Shown here: positions 41,606-50,175 of the stretch, piece after piece
How the letters are laid out: every line of letters begins with the position of its first letter
How positions within the stretch are numbered: the first letter of the stretch is position 1
The notes under the pieces: model-generated
What the model was told of the DNA's origin: nothing
The model's input: only the letters and a program-made list of their open reading frames with translations
Database searches by the model: none
Made by a program: the position numbers and the translations under genes
Origin: Phocaeicola massiliensis B84634 = Timone 84634 = DSM 17679 = JCM 13223
GTDB lineage: Bacteria > Bacteroidota > Bacteroidia > Bacteroidales > Bacteroidaceae
Assembly: GCF_000382445.1 (NCBI RefSeq)
Contig: NZ_KB905472.1
Coordinates: 2,342,602-2,406,601, forward strand
Reading direction: 5' to 3'
Length of the DNA stretch: 64,000 nucleotides

Positions 41606-41881
41606 TTACTTGTAGTGCCCATACACCGATAATACGAGGACTGTCACTACCTCATCTTTAATACGATAGACAAGCCTATGCTCATCGTTTATTCTCCGCG
41701 ACCAGGTTTCCTCCTTATAGTGTTTTAGGAGCTCAATCTGTCCGGTGCCCGTTGTGGGATGCTGCTTTAGTTCCCCCAGCAGTTTCTCCAATTTCTTGAG
41801 CAGGGGTTTGTTCCCGCTCTTCTTATGCCTTTGAATATCATCCAACGCATCTTGAGTAAACTCCAGCTCATACTCAATCAT
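41606..41881 (-). CDS. yoeB: YoeB-family mRNA interferase toxin
   Basis: A 91-residue RelE/YoeB-fold ribosome-dependent mRNA endonuclease. LEFTQDALDDIQRHKKSGNKPLLKKLEKLLGELKQHPTTGTGQIELLKHY, EETWSRRINDEHRLVYRI and the C-terminal SVYGHYK are classical. These include the glutamate, arginine and C-terminal His-Tyr used in catalysis. The start at 41881 overlaps the antitoxin gene by 8 bp, the common coupling in this family. Confidence 0.92.
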   Translation of the reverse strand: MIEYELEFTQDALDDIQRHKKSGNKPLLKKLEKLLGELKQHPTTGTGQIELLKHYKEETWSRRINDEHRLVYRIKDEVVTVLVLSVYGHYK

Positions 41882-42128
41882 AAAGCAACTTTTTAAGGTC
41901 ATCATCTGATGATACTCTTAATACTTTGCCTTCTTTTGCCTGCCGGATAGAACGGTCTATCTTTTCGTAGAACTCTTCCTCAGTCATACAGACATCACTA
42001 TCCGTGACAGGAACAAGTTTGTACGAACGGTCTTTCCCTCTCTGGACAATCACCTGCTCACCATTATCAACCAAATCGAAATACTTCTTCTGGTTGTCTC
42101 TGAATTCTCTACTGCTTATAATCAACAT
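41874..42128 (-). CDS. yefM: YefM/Phd-family antitoxin
   Basis: An 84-residue antitoxin. The N-terminal Phd/YefM DNA-binding fold (MLIISSREFRDNQKKYFDLVDNGEQVIVQRGKDRSYKLVPV) precedes an acidic C-terminal toxin-wrapping tail (KVLRVSSDDDLKKLLYD). It neutralises YoeB and should autoregulate the pair. The promoter lies 25-56 bp upstream and includes a full consensus. Confidence 0.92.
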   Translation of the reverse strand: MLIISSREFRDNQKKYFDLVDNGEQVIVQRGKDRSYKLVPVTDSDVCMTEEEFYEKIDRSIRQAKEGKVLRVSSDDDLKKLLYD

Positions 42129-42152
42129 AGCATTATGTATTTTAATTTAAAA

Positions 42153-42184
42153 CAAAGATAGTGAACAACACAATCGCGTACAAA
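42153..42184 (-). promoter_or_regulatory. Promoter of yefM-yoeB
   Basis: On the minus strand, TTTG (42181-42184), a 20-bp spacer and TATCTTTG (42153-42160). Confidence 0.8.
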
Positions 42185-42223
42185 TTTGGTATATATCATT
42201 ATTGATATTTAAGAGAATGGTGC

Positions 42224-42333
42224 GCATGCCCTTGTTTCAAGGAAAGCCGGGAATATAAGGATTTATAAAATTGTTTCTATTAGTGGAAGACTTCCGGTGT
42301 ATGCCGGGAGCCTTTATTTTTTATAAGCAAGTG
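42224..42333 (+). repeat. 110-bp direct repeat, copy 2 (amidase 3' remnant)
   Basis: Near-identical to 40426-40535. It carries a truncated, non-functional amidase end (ACPCFKESREYKDL then stop) and a terminator whose stem is weakened by a G-to-A change, and runs into the 3' end of the glycosyltransferase gene. Confidence 0.92.
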
Positions 42334-43501
42334 TCGTAAAAGAACGATAATATTCCATATAGGCCTTTAACACCTTAGGATGATCAAAACGATCAATAGC
42401 ATAAGCCCTGCATTGCTCTTTTATGGAAAGATAGAATTTCTTGTCATCTAAGAGTCGAGACACACATTCATAAAGGGACTTCTCGTCACGCGGATTACAT
42501 AGCAGACCATTCACTCCTTCCGACACTACATTTTTGCAACCGACAATACGCGAGGCTACCACCGGAACTCCCAAAGAGTTTGCTTCTACCAAAACCTGTC
42601 CAAACCCTTCCCGGTAGGAAGGCAACAGCAGTAACTTTGATGCTTTTATAAACGGACGTACATCCTTTTGTTTACCACATTCCACAATATAGTCCGATTC
42701 CTTAATCAATTGCTCGGTATAATCAGGCAATGCATCCAAATTATCTTCGCGACCACCTACCAACAGCAACTTCACCGGAAAACCCTCCTTGTGTAACCGC
42801 ACTACTGTATTAACCATCTCTACCACTCCCTTATCACGAACCATACGTCCAATAAAGAGACAAGTCCAATCCTCATTTCCTATTCCGTATTGCATCCTTA
42901 CAGCAGATTCATCCACAATATCAGGATTAAACCATTCTGTATCTATACCGTTAGCACTGCCATGCAAAATCACCTTCGACTTATTCAGTGAACAAATGCC
43001 ATCCTCTGCCAACTGCTCCCGTACTCCATTGCTCACACATATCACCCTGTTGGCACAGAAACAAGAAATACGCTCCATTGTCATTAATAGTTTCCGCTTC
43101 ATGCCCATACAACCCTGATAACGCAATCCGTGACACATATATATGCGTATGGGACGAAACGTAATCCACGCAGCAACCATTGCCAGCAACGATGCCTTGG
43201 GAGTATTGGCATGTACTATATAAGGGCGCTCTCTACTTAGTAGAAAAATCCACTTTAATAGCGACAGTAAGTCACTGAAAAGTGAAATTTCTCTTTCCAT
43301 CTTCAATGCAGTACATCGAATGCCTTCCTGCTCGGCAAAAGCCGTCAGTCTTTTGTCCGGCGACGACACTGCACATACATCATACAACTCGTTCAATGCA
43401 CTACACTGCCCTCTGAAAAATCCTAATGTAGCAGGAATAGTGGTAGTGATAAAGAAAGATTTCTTTCGATTGCACCAATCTTGTCGAATCGTCTTATTCA
43501 T
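42314..43501 (-). CDS. Family 4 glycosyltransferase
   Basis: A 395-residue GT-B enzyme adding a sugar to the lipid-linked capsule repeat. The N-terminal domain carries VHANTPKASLLA and ICVSNGVREQL. The C-terminal nucleotide-binding domain has FIGRMVRDKGV and the E-x7-E motif in YREGFGQVLVEANSLGVPVV. It begins with an ATGA overlap on the family 2 gene upstream. It is the last gene of the upstream half of the capsule operon. Its final codons lie in the 110-bp repeat. Sugar specificity is unknown. Confidence 0.88.
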   Translation of the reverse strand: MNKTIRQDWCNRKKSFFITTTIPATLGFFRGQCSALNELYDVCAVSSPDKRLTAFAEQEGIRCTALKMEREISLFSDLLSLLKWIFLLSRERPYIVHANTPKASLLAMVAAWITFRPIRIYMCHGLRYQGCMGMKRKLLMTMERISCFCANRVICVSNGVREQLAEDGICSLNKSKVILHGSANGIDTEWFNPDIVDESAVRMQYGIGNEDWTCLFIGRMVRDKGVVEMVNTVVRLHKEGFPVKLLLVGGREDNLDALPDYTEQLIKESDYIVECGKQKDVRPFIKASKLLLLPSYREGFGQVLVEANSLGVPVVASRIVGCKNVVSEGVNGLLCNPRDEKSLYECVSRLLDDKKFYLSIKEQCRAYAIDRFDHPKVLKAYMEYYRSFTTLAYKK

Positions 43502-44298
43502 TTCTTTCTCTTATGCAAATATTCATACAATCTATGGGGCATCGCAGCCAATACCAAAGGACGCAAGCAGTACACATATGTCCACACAGGTAAACCTAAC
43601 ATTTTATAACCGATGTAACGCACATAAGCTTCATTCCTTCGCGTCAACCAATTTCTTCTGACGGTAGCATTCCTGTCATCACGCATTTCATAAATAGGTT
43701 CCTTGAGCATATATCCCTTATATCCGGCAGCGTACATCTTAAACCATAAATGGTAGTCCTCTACTCTTAAAAGCTTCTTATCCTCCGAATATCCCCCTAC
43801 CGCTTCATAGGCTTCGCGTCGCACCAAGCAGGGCGCATGACAGAAAGGCGAACCCGCTATAAAACTCCGTTTGGTCACCTCACCATGACCTCTCCCCTTC
43901 ATAAATACGCCATTCTCATCAAAGTAGAGCATCGGACCACTTACAATAGCGAACTCCGGATGTTCATCAAGGAAATTCACCTCCTGCTCAAAGCGGTGTG
44001 GAAGTGACCGATCATCTCCGTCCATACGAGCCACAAACTCAGTATCGGCATACTCCAAACAACGGTTTAATGTGGCATTCAATCCCATATTTTTCTCGTT
44101 CCGTATCACCTTATAACCAGGATGCGTTTCCGCCCACTTTTTTGCAACCTCTAACGTATTATCTTTTGACCCATCATCGCAAAGAATTACCTTAAACTTT
44201 TTATAAGTTTGAGCTTCTAAAGACTCCAACGCCTCTACCAAAGTATCTGCACAATTGTAGATGCCCATGATGATCGTGATGCGTGGTATATCATTCAT
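43498..44298 (-). CDS. Family 2 glycosyltransferase
   Basis: A 266-residue GT-A enzyme: ITIIMGIYNCADTLVEALESLEAQTYKKFKVILCDDGSKDNT, then FVARMDGDDRSLPHR with the DxD metal site. The ATG at 44298 is chosen because it overlaps the upstream stop (TAATG) and starts exactly at the fold; in-frame codons upstream add a non-conserved stretch. It contributes one glycosidic link to the repeat unit; donor unknown. Confidence 0.88.
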   Translation of the reverse strand: MNDIPRITIIMGIYNCADTLVEALESLEAQTYKKFKVILCDDGSKDNTLEVAKKWAETHPGYKVIRNEKNMGLNATLNRCLEYADTEFVARMDGDDRSLPHRFEQEVNFLDEHPEFAIVSGPMLYFDENGVFMKGRGHGEVTKRSFIAGSPFCHAPCLVRREAYEAVGGYSEDKKLLRVEDYHLWFKMYAAGYKGYMLKEPIYEMRDDRNATVRRNWLTRRNEAYVRYIGYKMLGLPVWTYVYCLRPLVLAAMPHRLYEYLHKRKK

Positions 44299-45092
44299 TA
44301 TATATGTCTTTTTAATATACGACTTATTTTCATTATCCATTTCTCACCAAATAAACCTATCAGCTTGTTTTTAAGTATATGTAAACGCCAACTGAAAGTA
44401 TTATGGTCTATCCAAGAGCAGGAATAATGATGAATAGAAACTGTATTGTCTGTCAGAGTGATAATCCCCGTAGTTGAATCCATCGGGCAAAAGTAATCTA
44501 CAGGATATATCGTCACGCCCGCCACCTGTTGCAACCGATGTTCTTCCACTAATCCATGTTTCCGAAGCAGAGCTGTGGTGTAATCCACCACCGTGCCGTC
44601 TTCCACCGCAAAATGCTCTTTCGCCTGATAAAACTCGAGCAATTCATGCAGCAGGCCAAGGCCCGGGGCAACCCCGAGGCCAAGGCCCGGAGCAACCCCA
44701 AGAGCAAGACCCGATTTTACACCTACTGCTTTTACAGTCGATACAGAACCTTCTTCCTGCAACTTAGTAGCCAAACTCTTCTCAAATGCCATAAAGTTTC
44801 CGGCAGCTACGATATGATCCATATTTCGGATAACTTCCACATCCGTATCAAAGTATAATCCTCCTTCGCGATAAAGCACCTCAAAACGTGCATAGTCACT
44901 TACAAATGCATATTTCTTTGCTTGATACGCCTCACTCACATAAGGACAACAATTCACATCGAAATTACTCTCATTCCACTCTTTTATCTCATATCCGGGC
45001 AAATACTTTTTCCATGATGCAATACATTTTTGTGCATCTTCGGGAAGGGGATTACCGCCAAACCAACAATAATGAATTATTTTAGGTATCAT
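44298..45092 (-). CDS. DXD-type capsular glycosyltransferase (GT32-like) with internal tandem repeat
   Basis: A 264-residue enzyme starting MIPKIIHYCWFGGNPLP, the standard GT32-like opening, with the metal site YFDTDVE (about residue 100). The stretch normally holding a GxGLG-type loop is expanded: SGLALGVAPG-LGLGVAPG-LGLLHELLEF, encoded by a 24-bp tandem repeat at 44654-44714. A start at 45101 inside the polymerase gene is possible; 45092 lies 1 bp after its stop. The repeat keeps frame, so the protein remains intact. Whether the loop tolerates it is unknown. Confidence 0.8.
   Translation of the reverse strand: MIPKIIHYCWFGGNPLPEDAQKCIASWKKYLPGYEIKEWNESNFDVNCCPYVSEAYQAKKYAFVSDYARFEVLYREGGLYFDTDVEVIRNMDHIVAAGNFMAFEKSLATKLQEEGSVSTVKAVGVKSGLALGVAPGLGLGVAPGLGLLHELLEFYQAKEHFAVEDGTVVDYTTALLRKHGLVEEHRLQQVAGVTIYPVDYFCPMDSTTGIITLTDNTVSIHHYSCSWIDHNTFSWRLHILKNKLIGLFGEKWIMKISRILKRHI
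44654..44714. repeat. 24-bp in-frame tandem repeat inside glycosyltransferase
   Basis: Two 24-bp units (44654-44677, 44678-44701) differ at one base, plus a diverged half unit. They are GC-rich against an AT-rich background and encode LGVAPGLG repeats. Confidence 0.88.
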
Positions 45093-45093
45093 A

Positions 45094-46158
45094 TTAAGCA
45101 TAATAAATAAAAGCCATAAACAAGGTGAAAGCCAAATGTAGCAATACCACTTTTTTTCGTACCAACACCAATGGATGAGTTTCATCTCCAATGGCATAGC
45201 AAGGATAAACCAACAAAATCGGATATATGAACCACGACAAATAGGCAATACGATTAGTGAACTGCGCATACATGCAAAGCATCCATATTCCATTACAAGT
45301 TAAATATATATTTAGCATTGTATCATATAGTTTATCCTCCAGTTGATATTTAAACTTCACATAGTAACCCATAATAACAGGCATTGCACTATATATCACA
45401 AAGTCTAAACGGAAACCACTTTTTCCTCCCCAATCCTCGTTAGGATTCCAATTGAGATAAGCTGCACCCGACTCATCTGTCATCCCGGCAAACAGATTCT
45501 GAAAGAAAGAGACATGCCCGACAGCCATTAACAGACAGAACAGCCACCCATAGAAATACCATTTCTCGTTCTTAAAAATCAATGTCAGCAAATAAGCAGC
45601 TACCGGCATTTGCATGGAATGGTGAAAACCCAACGACAAAAGCAAAAACAAAATAGAAACCACAAGCTGTTTCCGATATGCCAATGCTACCAAAAATAAA
45701 GAAGCAGCTGCCCCTGCCTTAATACCATTCGTACCATACGAAAAGGTAGAAAATGCAGCCAAACAAACCAAGAATACAATTAATGTATTGGATGGAAACA
45801 ACTTACGACAGGCAACAAACATACCTATAAAATAAATGGCAGCTATCAAGCCAAAGAAAAAGGTTGCATCAGGAAAAACACTTCCCATGTATTGATAGAG
45901 ATTATCAAATAACAGATTTTCCGTATTCCAATCAAAGCCTTGCCAATCTCCTCCCCACCAATGGGCATAATTAACCATATCCACAAAAAGCCCTGATACA
46001 GGACGGAATCCTATAAAAAACACCATAAATAAGCATAGGAACAAGCTACCCAAACTCCCCTCTTTTTCGTTTAAACTTCTTAAACGCTGCACTTCCGACA
46101 GTGTCAAAACAGTAATAATCAGAAAGTAGATATATTTATATAAAAATGCGGGAATCAT
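45094..46158 (-). CDS. Polysaccharide polymerase (EpsG/Wzy-like)
   Basis: A membrane protein of about 354 residues with ten or so hydrophobic segments. The EpsG-type motif GFRPVSGLFVDMVNYAHWW after the second segment and the central FGLIAAIYFIGMFVACRKLFP fit this family, which joins lipid-linked repeat units in the periplasm. ATG 46158 is given. A GTG at 46167 that overlaps the upstream stop is an equally possible start. It is the only polymerase candidate in the locus. Confidence 0.8.
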   Translation of the reverse strand: MIPAFLYKYIYFLIITVLTLSEVQRLRSLNEKEGSLGSLFLCLFMVFFIGFRPVSGLFVDMVNYAHWWGGDWQGFDWNTENLLFDNLYQYMGSVFPDATFFFGLIAAIYFIGMFVACRKLFPSNTLIVFLVCLAAFSTFSYGTNGIKAGAAASLFLVALAYRKQLVVSILFLLLSLGFHHSMQMPVAAYLLTLIFKNEKWYFYGWLFCLLMAVGHVSFFQNLFAGMTDESGAAYLNWNPNEDWGGKSGFRLDFVIYSAMPVIMGYYVKFKYQLEDKLYDTMLNIYLTCNGIWMLCMYAQFTNRIAYLSWFIYPILLVYPCYAIGDETHPLVLVRKKVVLLHLAFTLFMAFIYYA

Positions 46159-46163
46159 AATTT

Positions 46164-47378
46164 TCACTTATCATGTATCAACGAATAAATTTTCTCCACC
46201 TCTATTTCATTACCGAAATCATGTGTGTGAAGATGCGACACTATCTTATTTCTCAGCTCGCCGTTGTTTATAAAATCCACTATCCCCATAGCCGTCTGTA
46301 CCTCATCAAGCGGCACAATCACTCCATCCACACCGTGTGTTATCTGGCTTTTGGCAGTGGGATAGTCAGTGATGACCACCGGCTTGCAAAGTATTTGCGC
46401 TTCACGAACAGTAACACTCTTTCCCTCATAGATACTGGGCTGCGCATAAATGTCGCATGCCTTGATATAGGGATAGGGATTGCTCTTCTTCCCCAACAGT
46501 TTCATGCGGTGGCGCATACCATACTTGTCAAGAGCTTCCTGAATTTCTCTGTCGGGGCCATAGCCAATCACGTACCACCGAAAATCTGCTCCCAACCGTT
46601 CCATCTCAGCGCAAATGTGTGGAATACCCTCTATTTTTTTGGGGGGAGAAAAGCGACCTATCGTGAGTATCTTCACCACGTCCGGTTCGTCGGGCATTTC
46701 TGCTTTCACCTCGTACAAATCTGCCTGCTGACGCACAAACAATGGCGAGAGAATATTTTCTATCAACACTATCTTATCCTTCAATTCAGGAAATGTCTGT
46801 ACAAAAGCACGAATGCAATCATTACTGATGGAAACCACATAATCGAAAGCATTCCACACAGGTAACTCCAAATCATGATTTATATGGATGGTAGAATAAT
46901 CAGTATGTATCCAGCATATCTTCTTTTTAGCCTTTACTTTATTGAGAACAATGTTGTGAGGCTGCAAAAAGCTTATCGCCAAATCATATTCACCCAAATG
47001 AGCCAAAGAAGGCAAAGCCCCTTCCACCGCATCTGCCACATACTGGAATACACTGGCATCATGTTGCCGCTGTTCGACAGTCAAAGTGTTAAGATATTGT
47101 TTGTGCTTATGCTTTGCCCATATACGGCGCAAAGCAATCCCCACATGTCCTTCCTTGACAATGGTAGTAATAGGACGCTCAATACAAGTATATTCCGAAA
47201 TTTCGGGCAGCAAATTCACCCATTCAGGAATAAGTGGCATAAACTCACCGGTATGCTGATTGACAAACAGGTCTATATCTACTTTATCAGGATTGAGAGA
47301 CGAGAGTAAACCCAGCAGAGCACGTTCTGCTCCTCCAATCTCCAAATAGTGAATATTAATAAATATTCGTTTCTTCAT
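46164..47378 (-). CDS. Family 4 glycosyltransferase
   Basis: A 404-residue GT-B enzyme: INIHYLEIGGAERALLGLL at the start, YVVSISNDCIRAFV, LTIGRFSPPKKIEGI and the donor-binding IYEGKSVTVREAQILCKPVV with the E-x7-E glutamates. The EIGGAERAL opening recurs in the proteins at 51403 and 52670, so the three are likely paralogues adding similar sugars. It lies between the acyltransferase and polymerase genes and overlaps the latter's possible GTG start. Confidence 0.88.
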   Translation of the reverse strand: MKKRIFINIHYLEIGGAERALLGLLSSLNPDKVDIDLFVNQHTGEFMPLIPEWVNLLPEISEYTCIERPITTIVKEGHVGIALRRIWAKHKHKQYLNTLTVEQRQHDASVFQYVADAVEGALPSLAHLGEYDLAISFLQPHNIVLNKVKAKKKICWIHTDYSTIHINHDLELPVWNAFDYVVSISNDCIRAFVQTFPELKDKIVLIENILSPLFVRQQADLYEVKAEMPDEPDVVKILTIGRFSPPKKIEGIPHICAEMERLGADFRWYVIGYGPDREIQEALDKYGMRHRMKLLGKKSNPYPYIKACDIYAQPSIYEGKSVTVREAQILCKPVVITDYPTAKSQITHGVDGVIVPLDEVQTAMGIVDFINNGELRNKIVSHLHTHDFGNEIEVEKIYSLIHDK

Positions 47379-47388
47379 TTATGTTTTA

Positions 47389-48429
47389 TTATTCTTTTCT
47401 TCGTACAGTATAACCAATGATGTATTGCGACAGTGGCAACCGGGATAGTAAATAAACAATTACAAACGACCCCATAAATGTGAGTACTATTATGATAAAA
47501 GTCTGTAAATAATAATTCTTTATCGAGTATATGAATGACCAGTTCCACAACAACGTGCGCATCACAAAGATATGAACCAAATAGATACCGAAAGACAGGT
47601 TACTGACCACCGTTAACGCTTTTGTTAATGAACTCAATCTCATACCAACAGTTGAAAAGAAACGTTTAATACAGCAAAACCAAGACGCTGTCAGAATAGC
47701 AACAGGAGCAGACAAATACCAAAAAGCAGTGTAAAAGTCAAGTCCCCATCCCAACAGTTTATTGAATAAAGGTAATGGCAATACGAACAAAGACACAGGA
47801 AGCAAGACTTTCAAAGGCAACATGTTTCTACTCAAATAATGCCCCAGTAGGAAATATCCCACATAACCTGAAAAATAGTACAACACTCCGGTATTGCCTG
47901 TATTACATTGTAACAGAAGCCCGATGTAAGGATACAGCAGCGTAACAAACCATAAGACTAAATAGAGTTCTATTTCATGCTTAGACGCCCGTCTTATCCA
48001 AGGAGAAAGAATAGGCACAAGCAAATACAATCCCATCAATGTATACATAAACCAAAGGATACCATGCCCCTGTGCGCTAAATGGTATTGACAATAAATTT
48101 AGTAAAATTGTTTTACCCCCCCCTATTTCCATTTGTCTGATATTCAACACTATATAAAACAACGAAAAGCACACCGTAGGACCTACTATCTTCCCTATCC
48201 GTTTAGCCAAATACGCTCTTGCCGTTATCCCTTCTCTACATGGTAGCAGTAAAGCTCCGCTTACCATAAAGAACAAAGGTACACAAGGGGCTGTCAAATA
48301 ACTAGTGAACACAAGAAAGGACCCGTGAGTCATCGCTCCATCTCCGGATATAGGGGCATGCATGACAATAACCATCAAACAAGCTACTACACGAATAATA
48401 TCAAGATACTCTAATCTCTTATTTATCAT
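47389..48429 (-). CDS. Acyltransferase 3 family membrane protein
   Basis: A 346-residue integral membrane protein with about ten helices. It starts RLEYLDIIRVVACLMVIVMHAPISGDG, with the catalytic-type histidine at the end of the first helix, followed by VPLFFMVSGALLLP. Such proteins O-acetylate (or similarly acylate) capsular sugars across the inner membrane. It is separated from the ParB-like gene by 1 bp. Substituent and target sugar cannot be read. Confidence 0.87.
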   Translation of the reverse strand: MINKRLEYLDIIRVVACLMVIVMHAPISGDGAMTHGSFLVFTSYLTAPCVPLFFMVSGALLLPCREGITARAYLAKRIGKIVGPTVCFSLFYIVLNIRQMEIGGGKTILLNLLSIPFSAQGHGILWFMYTLMGLYLLVPILSPWIRRASKHEIELYLVLWFVTLLYPYIGLLLQCNTGNTGVLYYFSGYVGYFLLGHYLSRNMLPLKVLLPVSLFVLPLPLFNKLLGWGLDFYTAFWYLSAPVAILTASWFCCIKRFFSTVGMRLSSLTKALTVVSNLSFGIYLVHIFVMRTLLWNWSFIYSIKNYYLQTFIIIVLTFMGSFVIVYLLSRLPLSQYIIGYTVRRKE

Positions 48430-48430
48430 G

Positions 48431-49504
48431 TTATTTTCTAATTTTATTCAACACTTTAGCCACTGCTACTTTCCAATTGATAAATGTTACATTTTTAAAA
48501 TAAAATACTTTTTCATTCAATGTCTCACATAGGTGAACAATAAAGCTGTTACTTGGTTGATTCCATTTTTCAAGTTCTTCAGCGTCAAATATTACTTTAG
48601 CTATTTCCCTGGATTCGCCCGCATTGTCTGTGATATGAATAGAATGTTTCTCACTTTGAAAACGTTGTCGTACCTTCTCTTTAAAAGCTATTATCTCAGC
48701 CAAACTATCAGCCTCAAAAAGGGCAAAAACGATCTGTTTGTTGGAAGCAAAGCAGTTTAAAGCCTTGTCGCGCGCACCGGCATACTGATTAGCTTCGTTA
48801 CCCACCCATGACTGCTGTTCATAAACCTTGGCAATAAAATGTACAAATGATTCTAGACTAGTAGAAATAGCCTTGACATAACACAATGGATATTGCCTGG
48901 TTATCATTTCTAACGTTTCCTTCTTGGCTTCCATTCCACCCATACGAGGCCATAAACAAGCTATCAATACATTCGGCAACCAAAGCACCATTTCACCAGC
49001 TATGATGTCAGCGGTTTTCCGACTCAACCCTCGTTTCAAGAAATACTCATAATCAAAGCGTCCATTACTAGTCACTTGCTTAAACTTTACTATGCGCACT
49101 TGCTTATCAGCAAAAGCCAACGCGCAGAGGCGGTGTGCCCCATCAAGAATAATTCCGTTTTCATCAATAGGAATCAATGACTTATCCGGGTCGAATCCAT
49201 TGACAGTTAAATCATCTATAAGCGCATCAAACGCATCAATAAAATCGTCATAACCATTTTTATCTTCACGTCCAGGTTCTTTCAAATCAGGATTAAAGGC
49301 TTTAATGTGTTGGTTGTAAACTTCACGTGCCATCACATTATCTGTTTGACGATGACGAATGTAGTAAAGTTTTGCAAAAAGATCAAACCGGCTGCCCACT
49401 AACAGTGACCTTGCCGGAACATCCTGCACTTCGTACTCTTTACATTCAAGATTATACAACTTTACAGTATGAGGCTGTAACAAACTGAAATTTATCTTCT
49501 GCAT
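48431..49504 (-). CDS. ParB/sulfiredoxin-like domain protein in capsule operon
   Basis: A 357-residue soluble protein. Around residues 105-140 it carries the ParB-superfamily motif DGAHR (121-125) inside SLIPIDENGIILDGAHRLCALAFADKQVRIVKF, a nucleotide-binding fold usually seen in ParB, Srx and small kinases. The C-terminal half (VGNEANQYAGARDKALNC; IVFALFEADSLAEIIAFKEKVRQRF) resembles no family I can name. It overlaps the nucleotidyltransferase-like gene by 13 bp. A role in making or transferring a phosphate-linked substituent is plausible, but unproven. Confidence 0.65.
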   Translation of the reverse strand: MQKINFSLLQPHTVKLYNLECKEYEVQDVPARSLLVGSRFDLFAKLYYIRHRQTDNVMAREVYNQHIKAFNPDLKEPGREDKNGYDDFIDAFDALIDDLTVNGFDPDKSLIPIDENGIILDGAHRLCALAFADKQVRIVKFKQVTSNGRFDYEYFLKRGLSRKTADIIAGEMVLWLPNVLIACLWPRMGGMEAKKETLEMITRQYPLCYVKAISTSLESFVHFIAKVYEQQSWVGNEANQYAGARDKALNCFASNKQIVFALFEADSLAEIIAFKEKVRQRFQSEKHSIHITDNAGESREIAKVIFDAEELEKWNQPSNSFIVHLCETLNEKVFYFKNVTFINWKVAVAKVLNKIRK

Positions 49505-50172
49505 ATCGTATGCTTTATTTTTACCAATAACGCTATCAAATTCACATACATTTCAAACTTCAAATGTGGTAATCGGTCAGCCCATGTGTAACAGCAAAGC
49601 GACTTATCGTGCATACAAAGACGCAACGGCACATAAAAATCCTTGCAATAAACATATTTATAACCCTGTCGGACCATGTAATTCTCCAATATATCTATCA
49701 ATTTTTCTTCTGTTTGCAAACCTTTTCCCCACATTTCAGACAAACGCAACCGATATTCATCGCTCAATGCAGACTTCTGAAAGATAGCATGATATATTAA
49801 CGAATAGAAATGATTTTCCTCATTCATCACATAAAAACATTCATGTGGAACACGCTGCTTCAATATCGCATCTTCCCACTCTTCGCAATAATACCCATCA
49901 CCTACACTGCGTATATCCACACTCACTTGTCTGCCTTGATAAATAATGTAAAAATGTACATTATCCCCCATCTCTCCATACTGAGGTCTATATGGCTTAG
50001 CATGAATAGCTGATACAACTTTTTTTACATCACGGCAAAGCATATCAATATCACCATGACCAGCCATATAGATCTCATCCTCCAGCAGGTTATCATAGTT
50101 CCTCAATACCACATATTCACACCCTGCTTTATTCAAGCGGTCGAACATGTCGGCAATATGTGTATATTCCAT
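49492..50172 (-). CDS. Nucleotidyltransferase-fold protein
   Basis: A 226-residue protein. The segment EYVVLRNYDNLLEDEIYMAGHGDIDMLCRD (about 19-48) contains the Asp-x-Asp (41, 43) signature of the polymerase-beta-type nucleotidyltransferase fold. VDIRSVGDGYY supplies a possible third acidic residue. The rest is helical, with a basic amphipathic end (LLVKIKHTICRR) suited to membrane contact. Gene overlap with the ParB-like gene suggests a two-protein enzyme. The family-level idea is transfer of a nucleotide- or phospho-linked group to the glycan; no exact function is claimed. Confidence 0.62.
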   Translation of the reverse strand: MEYTHIADMFDRLNKAGCEYVVLRNYDNLLEDEIYMAGHGDIDMLCRDVKKVVSAIHAKPYRPQYGEMGDNVHFYIIYQGRQVSVDIRSVGDGYYCEEWEDAILKQRVPHECFYVMNEENHFYSLIYHAIFQKSALSDEYRLRLSEMWGKGLQTEEKLIDILENYMVRQGYKYVYCKDFYVPLRLCMHDKSLCCYTWADRLPHLKFEMYVNLIALLVKIKHTICRR

Positions 50173-50175
50173 TTT

